Shown here one piece after another: positions 8,451 through 14,334 of a stretch of DNA of 22,546 nucleotides. This DNA comes from GCA-020343675 sp964462945 (lineage in GTDB: Bacteria; Planctomycetota; Phycisphaerae; Sedimentisphaerales; Anaerobacaceae): NCBI GenBank assembly GCA_964462945.1, contig CAYWZW010000081.1, positions 1 through 22,546 of the forward strand, read 5' to 3'. The translations under genes and the position numbers were made by a program. How positions within the stretch are numbered: position 1 is the first letter of the stretch; every line of letters starts with the position of its first letter. Under the pieces are notes generated by a model. It was not told where the DNA came from, searched no databases, and saw only the letters and a list, made by a program, of their open reading frames with translations.

Positions 8451-9750
8451 GACAGTGAATGTAAACGTGCACCACGTCACCCGGATTGAAGGGCACGGGA
8501 ATATCGTCGTCCACGCCAAAGACGGCAAGGTCGAGAAGGTGCAGTGGCAGGTGCCCGAGGCGCCACGTTTCTTCGAGGCGATGGTGCGGGGGCGCAGTTA
8601 TCAGGATATTCAAACGGTGGTCAGCCGTATTTGCGGCATCTGCTCTATTACGCACTCGCTGGCTTCCACCAAGGCCGTCGAGAATGCGATGGGGATTGAG
8701 GTATCCGAGCAGACCGATAAGGTCCGCATCCTGATGCACTATTCCGAGCAGCTCCAGAGCCATGTTCTGCACGTCGGCTATCTTGTTGCACCCGACCTGT
8801 TCGGATTTCCGTCGGTGGTACCGCTGGCGGCCAAAGCTCCGGATGCGGTCAAGGCCGTGATTCGGCTGCACCGCCTGGCCAACGAGTGGTCGGATTTGCT
8901 TGCCGGCCGCACGACTCATCCGGTGACGCTGGTGCCGGGCGGTCTGACTAAGATTCCGACGGCTGGACAGCTTATCGAGCTGCAGGCCAGGCTCAAAGGC
9001 TGCATGACAGACTTAACGGCGGTTGCCGAGGTGGTTCTGTCCGCCGCAGGAGCGATCCCCGCCTTCACGCGAGAGACGGAATACGTCTCGCTCAGGCAGG
9101 ACAGCCCGCTGGCCTACACGTTCTATCATGGCAACATTACTTCCTCCGATTACGACGGGATGGTCCCCGTCAATGACTGGAAGACGGTTGCCAATGAATA
9201 CGTCAGCGACCAGTCAACGGCCAAGTGGACAAAGTGGCACCGCGACTCCTATGCCGTCGGGGCGCTGGCTCGATTCAATAACAACGGAGAGCTTCTGTCG
9301 CCGCTGGCCCAAGATGTTGCCAAGATGTTCGGGCTTCGCAAGGGCTGCTGCAATCCGTTTATGAACAGCGTTGCTCAACTGGCGGAGGCCGTGCACGTGG
9401 TTGAAAGCAGTATCGTACTAATCGATGAGCTTCTCACTAAGGGCCTCAAGGAGGAAAAAGTCCGCGTAAGCCCGAAAGCAGGCAAGGGCAGCGGCTGCGT
9501 GGAGGCGCCTCGCGGCATCTTGTTCCACGAGTATGAGTTTGACCGCAGGGGCAACTGCGTGGGGGCGGATATCTGTATCCCGACCAACCAGAACCACGCC
9601 AATATCCAAAAGGACTTTGAGAAACTTGTGCCCGAGATACTAAGCGAAGGCGAAGATGCCGTCCGGCTCAAGCTCGAAATGCTGGTTCGCGCGTACGATC
9701 CGTGCGTGTCCTGCTCGACGCACATGTTGAACGTGCAGTTCGTCAGATGA
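8443..9750 (+). CDS. hydA: [NiFe] hydrogenase large (alpha) subunit, group 3b type
   Basis: 435 residues, catalytic subunit interconverting H2 with protons and electrons. The Ni-Fe ligands are intact: RICGICSITH (C64, C67) near the N-terminus and DPCVSCSTH (C421, C424) at the C-terminus. The start at 8443 is preferred to the in-frame upstream ATG at 8416 because AGGAGG lies 9 nt before it and the conserved HVTRIEGHG follows at once. After H427 only eight residues remain (MLNVQFVR); this is the peptide expected to be removed after nickel insertion by the protease encoded 10 nt downstream. With the beta-gamma-delta-alpha gene order this indicates a bidirectional NAD(P)-linked sulfhydrogenase. 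hypA-F maturation genes are not in the window. Confidence 0.95.
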   Translation: MPKTVNVNVHHVTRIEGHGNIVVHAKDGKVEKVQWQVPEAPRFFEAMVRGRSYQDIQTVVSRICGICSITHSLASTKAVENAMGIEVSEQTDKVRILMHYSEQLQSHVLHVGYLVAPDLFGFPSVVPLAAKAPDAVKAVIRLHRLANEWSDLLAGRTTHPVTLVPGGLTKIPTAGQLIELQARLKGCMTDLTAVAEVVLSAAGAIPAFTRETEYVSLRQDSPLAYTFYHGNITSSDYDGMVPVNDWKTVANEYVSDQSTAKWTKWHRDSYAVGALARFNNNGELLSPLAQDVAKMFGLRKGCCNPFMNSVAQLAEAVHVVESSIVLIDELLTKGLKEEKVRVSPKAGKGSGCVEAPRGILFHEYEFDRRGNCVGADICIPTNQNHANIQKDFEKLVPEILSEGEDAVRLKLEMLVRAYDPCVSCSTHMLNVQFVR

Positions 9751-9760
9751 CTGTACCGCT

Positions 9761-10222
9761 ATGAAGAACCCCATCGTAGTGCTTGGTCTGGGCAATCCGC
9801 TGATGGCGGACGAAGGAATAGGCGTGCACCTGATTGAGCGGCTGGCGCGGCTGGCTCCGCAATATCCCGGCGTCGATTTTATCGACGTGGGGACGGCAGG
9901 CATGTCGGTTCTGCATCTGATCGAGGGCCGGCGCAAGGCCGTTTTTGTCGATTGTGCCTTCATGGATGAAGAGCCGGGCGTAATCAGGCGCTTCACGCCT
10001 GAGGATGTCCGCAGCACCAAGGTGCTGGCCCAACAGTCGCTGCACGAGACTGACCTTCTGCGTATTCTTTGCCTGGCCAGGCAGCTCGACCAGGCGCCTG
10101 AGCGGGTCGTCATATTCGGGATTCAGCCCGGGCTGGTCGCGCCCGGCGGGGACCTCAGCGCCGCGCTGTCGGGCAGAATCGACAGCTACGTCTCGCAGAT
10201 CCTCTCCGAACTGCATACTTAG
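9761..10222 (+). CDS. Hydrogenase maturation endopeptidase (HyaD/HycI family)
   Basis: 153 residues, typical for the family. It begins with the signature VLGLGNPLMADEGIGVHLIE. The nickel-sensing residues of the family appear as E18, D64 (VFVDCA) and H95 (SLHETD). The enzyme recognises the nickel-loaded large subunit and clips the C-terminal peptide, letting the subunit close and join the small subunit. It begins 10 nt after the hydA stop and ends the operon; its substrate is almost certainly that hydA product. No clear terminator follows on the plus strand. Confidence 0.93.
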   Translation: MKNPIVVLGLGNPLMADEGIGVHLIERLARLAPQYPGVDFIDVGTAGMSVLHLIEGRRKAVFVDCAFMDEEPGVIRRFTPEDVRSTKVLAQQSLHETDLLRILCLARQLDQAPERVVIFGIQPGLVAPGGDLSAALSGRIDSYVSQILSELHT

Positions 10223-10414
10223 CCCGCGGCGAACGAGTGTCTGGTCCGGCACAGGAGGTCTGAGATATTTTGCGGGGCTGGGGCGAGATTCGCCGGCGGA
10301 GCGTTGGGGCTCAAGGGCTGTGCGGTCGCACACAATAATATCGGCGATTTCAGACTTGCCCGAGGAGGAGCTTTCGAGTGGTTCATCCCCTGCACGAGAG
10401 GCAGCCAAACAACA
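10223..10414. other. Convergent intergenic region, no gene seen
   Basis: GC-rich sequence between the hydrogenase protease gene and the hairpin of surface protein gene B. I see no start codon with a good ribosome binding site and no obvious plus-strand terminator; the hydrogenase transcript may run into the hairpin at 10415. Nothing further is seen up to the stop codon at 10525. Confidence 0.5.
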
Positions 10415-10447
10415 GGGGCCTATACCGAATGAATCGGTATAGGCCCC
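10415..10447 (-). terminator. 3' hairpin of surface protein gene B (conserved element, copy 2)
   Basis: Perfect 14-bp stem GGGGCCTATACCGA / TCGGTATAGGCCCC with a 5-nt loop, 77 nt after the stop of the 10525-13842 gene. On the transcript it is followed by UGUUGUUUGGCUGCCUC, similar to the sequence after copy 3. Being symmetric, it could also stop the convergent hydrogenase transcript, but no U-tract follows on that side. Confidence 0.75.
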
Positions 10448-10524
10448 AAACTGATGCCAAACAATCTGTTGTTATGTGTTCGCCGCTCATCAAAGAATAA
10501 TGAACCACGAACAATCACCGTCCC

Positions 10525-13500
10525 TTACGGAGCGGTTCTCGGCCGATACAGCCCGATGTCGTCAATGAAGATCTTCCCTGAGCCGCCGGGCGTGGTCATA
10601 TTGCCTCTGGTGCCCAGGCCGATTGCGATCCGATCTACATTGGTCAGGTTGATGCCCTGGTCGGCAAACTTCTGCAGCGGGATGACCCACTCCGTCCAGG
10701 TGCTGATCGTCGCGGCGGCGGGATTATCGTGATACACCACCGCAGGCTGGCCCGTGGCGTTGGACAGCGCCACGTACAGCTTCTCGGGGGCATTGCTGGC
10801 GATGCCGATATCCTGGTGCGCCCACTGCCCGCTGACCGTGCCGGTAATCGTCACGTTGGAGAACTTGGCCTGGCACGTCAAAGCGGCGTCGTGGCTGGTC
10901 AGAGCCAAACCGACATAGACAAGCGAACTCATCGAGATGGCCGTCGGCAAGGCGCTCCCCACCGGCTGCCAAGCCGTCCCGTTGGCCGAATGGGAAACCG
11001 TGAACCGGCCAGAGGCGTCTCGCTCCAGCTTGACCCAGTACGGCGCCGTAAGCCCGGCCTGGGCCGTATTGAAGCTGGCCGTATCGGTGTCGATACGCCC
11101 CTGCGAAGCAACGCCGCTGCCCGGTGTCACGCACCCGAAGGCGTGCTTCGAGCCGGGATCCAGCGTTTCACGTATCATCACGCCGGCCTTGGCCCAGACG
11201 TTCGTGTTCTGCACGCTATCGACCCGCGCCACAATCGAGCCGGGTCCGGTGAGCATCTTGTACGCGAAGTGGAACTCATCGGCAGTACCCCAGATATCCG
11301 TGCCGGAGGCGGTCATCGTGAAGGTCCCGACCGGGGCCTCCGTGAAGCTGCCGACGGACGCTGCATGGCCTCTGAACCACACCGACAGCTCGCCCACGCC
11401 ATATTTGGTCCAATCGCGCGGAGCGGTTAGTACCTTCTCAGTCTCTGAGTACTTGGCAAAGCCCTGCTTATTGTTGTTGTAGGAAATCGGCATCGACTTG
11501 CCGCCACTGTGAACAATGGTTTCCTCGGTGTACGAGGCGGTGTTCTCGTCGCCGACGGCCGCACCGGTCCCGTTGCCCGCAAAGTACGGCGGGACGCCCG
11601 GAGCGCCATAACCGAGCCCATCGTGCCACGTGTACCAGATCTGGTTATCCTTGGCGTCGTAGCTCTCGAAGTCTTCCACGATCAGGTGATCGGCTACCGA
11701 GAAAGTCCAGATGGCGCCCGTGCTGACGGTTCCGTCGGTGTTGAACTCATCGACGCGCCAATAATACGGCCCGGTGCCCCAATCGATGGTCTCCGTCGGT
11801 GTATAGCTGGCGGTCGCCTTGCGGCCGCGATAGATACCCGACGCGTCGGAGGCGCCGGCTGCCTGCACAGTGGCCTTATCCAGACCGAGGTACACATCGT
11901 GCTGCGATGCTTTATCTCCCGGCGACCAGGTCAGCGGCTGCTTGGCCCGTTCGACGTCTATAACGGCCCCGTTGCTCGGGCTGGGATTCCAGGCCAGCAG
12001 CGGATCGCCACGGGTCAGTTGCATGACCTGCTCGGCCGTCAGCGCGGCATTATAGATACGAGCATCATCCACCATGCCGTCGAATTCGTCGCTCGGGTCA
12101 GTGTCCCACTCCTGGCCTATGGACCAGCGTGCCACTACAACCGGAGAAGTCCACGTGAAACTGGATGCATACGAGGCTCTCTCAACTCCATCGACGTATA
12201 TATATCCCGTTGAGCCGTTTCTGACATACGTCAGCATGTGCCACTCGTTGTCATTGATGGCAGGAGGGTACTGTTCGTCGGCAGTATCCCACCTATAGGG
12301 ATTCCCACCTTGAACGCCAAACAACAAAGCGTATTCGCTGCCGCTGTTATTGGCGGCGAACACGTTCCCCTCGCCCGTCTGCGTGGTTTTAATCCATGCA
12401 CTGAGCGTGATGTTGGTACTCGTGATGTCATTGACCACGCCGTCAATCGCGACATAATCATCATTTCCGTCCAAATCGATCGCGCCGCCCATGATCCCTT
12501 CGACCCACTGCGTGTTGCCTCGCAGCGTGCCGTCGTTGCTATGCCCGGAAAAGTCAAGGGCTTTCGTGCCGAACCCTTCGTCAAACTTCCACCAGCCGAT
12601 AAGCGTCGGATCTGTGATTTGTATATCGGGGACGGTGCTGAAGCTCCAAATGTCGCCCGTATGTCTGGCGGCGCCGTCGAATTCATCGACTCGCCAGTAA
12701 TACGTCGTGTTTTTCACCAGAGAAGCCGGCTTATAGGTTGTCAGTGCCTGAGGCACGCCTCCGGCGGCATTCGTTACCGTATCACGGTCGGTGCCGAAAG
12801 AGACATAGTGCATCTTGGCCCCGAAGCCCGCCGTCCAGCTCAAGGTCGCATCCGTCTGGATGTACTTAGCGCTATTAGCTGGATTGGGGTTGTATGCCTT
12901 CTTGGGTGGAACTGTAAAGCTCCAGACGGGTCCAGCGTATTTCGTACCGCCGGCCTCAACTTCGTCGATTCGCCAGTAGTACGTTGTGCCCGGAACCAGA
13001 CCTTCCGGATAGGGGTATCCCGGGAAACCAGCGATATAGAACGCGCCTGCCTGGTTTCCACGGAACGCATCGCCGGTCCCGTTGGCCACGTCATCTCGAA
13101 TATGGCTGAAATAGACGTCATGCGAGACCGCCGTCTCTCCCGGCGTCCAGGTCAGGCTCACCCATGTATCGGCGTAAAGTGAGCCGTCTGCGGGGACGGG
13201 ACTTGTCGCATATTTGCTGGAATACTCGACATGAAACGCAAGCGTACTCGGAGACGACAGAACACTTCGAATGGCAGTGGATTTATTGTCGGGATCGTCC
13301 CCGATGATCAACGCCAGCGCATTGCCGGCAACCCAGCCGGACTGATTTACCAACTCCTGTACGACGGGAGAGAGGTTCGGCGTCCGCTGGTCGGGACCAC
13401 GCGCGCTGGTCGTCCAATTCGGTATATTGCTCCACTTGACGTGCACCGATGTTCTTGGGGCCGACGATATGGATCGGGCGGCTGTGAAAGCACCAGGATT

Positions 13501-13842
13501 CGCCTCCAGCTTACCCCAGATGGCAAGATTAACAACTGCACCAGTCAATTTCTGATCATCCGCCGTGAACTGGACCCACGCATTCGTGATAGTCGCACCT
13601 TTGGGGACCTTGACATTCAGAAAGCGAAGACCCACTAATTGCTGATCCGACGGTGGGGGGCCTTCACTCTCATAGACCAATTCCAGGTCGGAACTGCCCG
13701 CATCCATATTGCCGGTACTGAGCTCCTCTTCGATACCCTCGCCGCTTGGGATATCCACCACCACGGCCCCAAAGAGCGTGTTTGTACCGGCCAAAGCCAG
13801 CATGAGGGCAAAAGCGGTTAATAAAGCTAATTTTTTACACAT
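10525..13842 (-). CDS. Surface protein B: large secreted modular protein with LamG and DUF1349-like domain
   Basis: 1105-residue exported protein. The start at 13842 has GGAGG 6 nt upstream and an immediate signal peptide (MCKKLALLTAFALMLALAG, cleavage near residue 25). Modules: DNRLRE/CBM-like sandwich (26-208); two Fn3-like repeats (212-405) closely resembling the last two of protein A; LamG/concanavalin-like domain (412-612: LIGWWKFDEG, DYVAIDGVVND, WSIGQEW, VDDARIYN); a third Fn3-like repeat (615-717); and a jellyroll starting HLIVEDFESYD and ending GKIFIDDIGLYRP. This jellyroll is interrupted by a DUF1349-like domain (about 832-1005: FHFAYKMLTG, VWAKAGVMIRETLD, YWVKLERDASGRFTVSHS). No enzyme motif and no anchor. 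Likely a polysaccharide- or surface-binding protein; the substrate is unknown. Confidence 0.85.
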   Translation of the reverse strand: MCKKLALLTAFALMLALAGTNTLFGAVVVDIPSGEGIEEELSTGNMDAGSSDLELVYESEGPPPSDQQLVGLRFLNVKVPKGATITNAWVQFTADDQKLTGAVVNLAIWGKLEANPGAFTAARSISSAPRTSVHVKWSNIPNWTTSARGPDQRTPNLSPVVQELVNQSGWVAGNALALIIGDDPDNKSTAIRSVLSSPSTLAFHVEYSSKYATSPVPADGSLYADTWVSLTWTPGETAVSHDVYFSHIRDDVANGTGDAFRGNQAGAFYIAGFPGYPYPEGLVPGTTYYWRIDEVEAGGTKYAGPVWSFTVPPKKAYNPNPANSAKYIQTDATLSWTAGFGAKMHYVSFGTDRDTVTNAAGGVPQALTTYKPASLVKNTTYYWRVDEFDGAARHTGDIWSFSTVPDIQITDPTLIGWWKFDEGFGTKALDFSGHSNDGTLRGNTQWVEGIMGGAIDLDGNDDYVAIDGVVNDITSTNITLSAWIKTTQTGEGNVFAANNSGSEYALLFGVQGGNPYRWDTADEQYPPAINDNEWHMLTYVRNGSTGYIYVDGVERASYASSFTWTSPVVVARWSIGQEWDTDPSDEFDGMVDDARIYNAALTAEQVMQLTRGDPLLAWNPSPSNGAVIDVERAKQPLTWSPGDKASQHDVYLGLDKATVQAAGASDASGIYRGRKATASYTPTETIDWGTGPYYWRVDEFNTDGTVSTGAIWTFSVADHLIVEDFESYDAKDNQIWYTWHDGLGYGAPGVPPYFAGNGTGAAVGDENTASYTEETIVHSGGKSMPISYNNNKQGFAKYSETEKVLTAPRDWTKYGVGELSVWFRGHAASVGSFTEAPVGTFTMTASGTDIWGTADEFHFAYKMLTGPGSIVARVDSVQNTNVWAKAGVMIRETLDPGSKHAFGCVTPGSGVASQGRIDTDTASFNTAQAGLTAPYWVKLERDASGRFTVSHSANGTAWQPVGSALPTAISMSSLVYVGLALTSHDAALTCQAKFSNVTITGTVSGQWAHQDIGIASNAPEKLYVALSNATGQPAVVYHDNPAAATISTWTEWVIPLQKFADQGINLTNVDRIAIGLGTRGNMTTPGGSGKIFIDDIGLYRPRTAP

Positions 13843-14079
13843 GACAATCCTCCACACAAAAAATGTAGGAATAATATGCCTTGACCACACGCCAAAGCCC
13901 TCGATGAACTTTTACATTGTTGCCACACTAATTTACAAGAACAGCCGCTCCTGGTGAATCTCTTGAGATGTGACGCCACCTCCTTCCTTCAAAGGCCCCA
14001 AAACGAGCAGTTCCTCAATCCAACGCAGCGGATATACGCCATCCGATCTGCATATAGCCAAGTCGCGGCCTCCTAAAAC
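13843..14079 (-). promoter_or_regulatory. 5' leader of surface protein gene B
   Basis: About 237 nt of leader. Minus-strand blocks shared with the 17211 gene: GAAGGAAGGAGG (13979-13990, 137 nt before the ATG); GTGTGGCAACAATG ... GCTTTGGCGTGTGG (13879-13929); and TTTTTGTGTGGAGGATT next to the start. The region between the blocks diverges. It is a good candidate for a structured cis-acting RNA. Confidence 0.6.
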
Positions 14080-14085
14080 ACCTTA

Positions 14086-14115
14086 TTTATACCACATTCC
14101 CTCACCTGCCGTCAA
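14086..14115 (-). promoter_or_regulatory. Promoter of surface protein gene B
   Basis: Minus strand: TTGACG (14110-14115), 18-nt spacer, TATAAA (14086-14091). Upstream of the -35 is an A/T tract (CGACATTTTTTC) also present before the 17211 gene. Downstream sequence is AT-rich at the expected start. Confidence 0.8.
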
Positions 14116-14193
14116 GAAAAAATGTCGGACAGGATGAAAACGGACCACTTTTGCAGGCGCCTGTCCGGGCGAACAAGAGGTAATCAAACAACC

Positions 14194-14226
14194 GGGGCCT
14201 ATACCAAGTCAATCGGTACAGGCCCC
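14194..14226 (-). terminator. 3' hairpin of surface protein gene C (conserved element, copy 3)
   Basis: The minus-strand RNA forms GGGGCCUGUACCGA / UUGGUAUAGGCCCC, 14 pairs with two G.U wobbles and a 5-nt loop, 108 nt after the stop of the 14335-17211 gene. Read on the plus strand the same two positions would be A-C mismatches, so the minus-strand RNA is the functional form. It is followed by GGUUGUUUGAUUACCUCUUGU, much like copy 2. Confidence 0.75.
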
Positions 14227-14334
14227 GAACTGATATAAATCCTTCCGTCATTGCCAACGAAGACTACGCTCAAAGATGCCCATCAAGCTGTAAAATCTGC
14301 CATCTAAGCATATTAACTCTCTCTCCGTCGGCCG

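Noticed and set aside
13912..13917. Minimal ATG-TAA start-stop element in the leader of surface protein gene B
   Set aside because: The equivalent position in leader C reads GTGAGA, so the element is not conserved.
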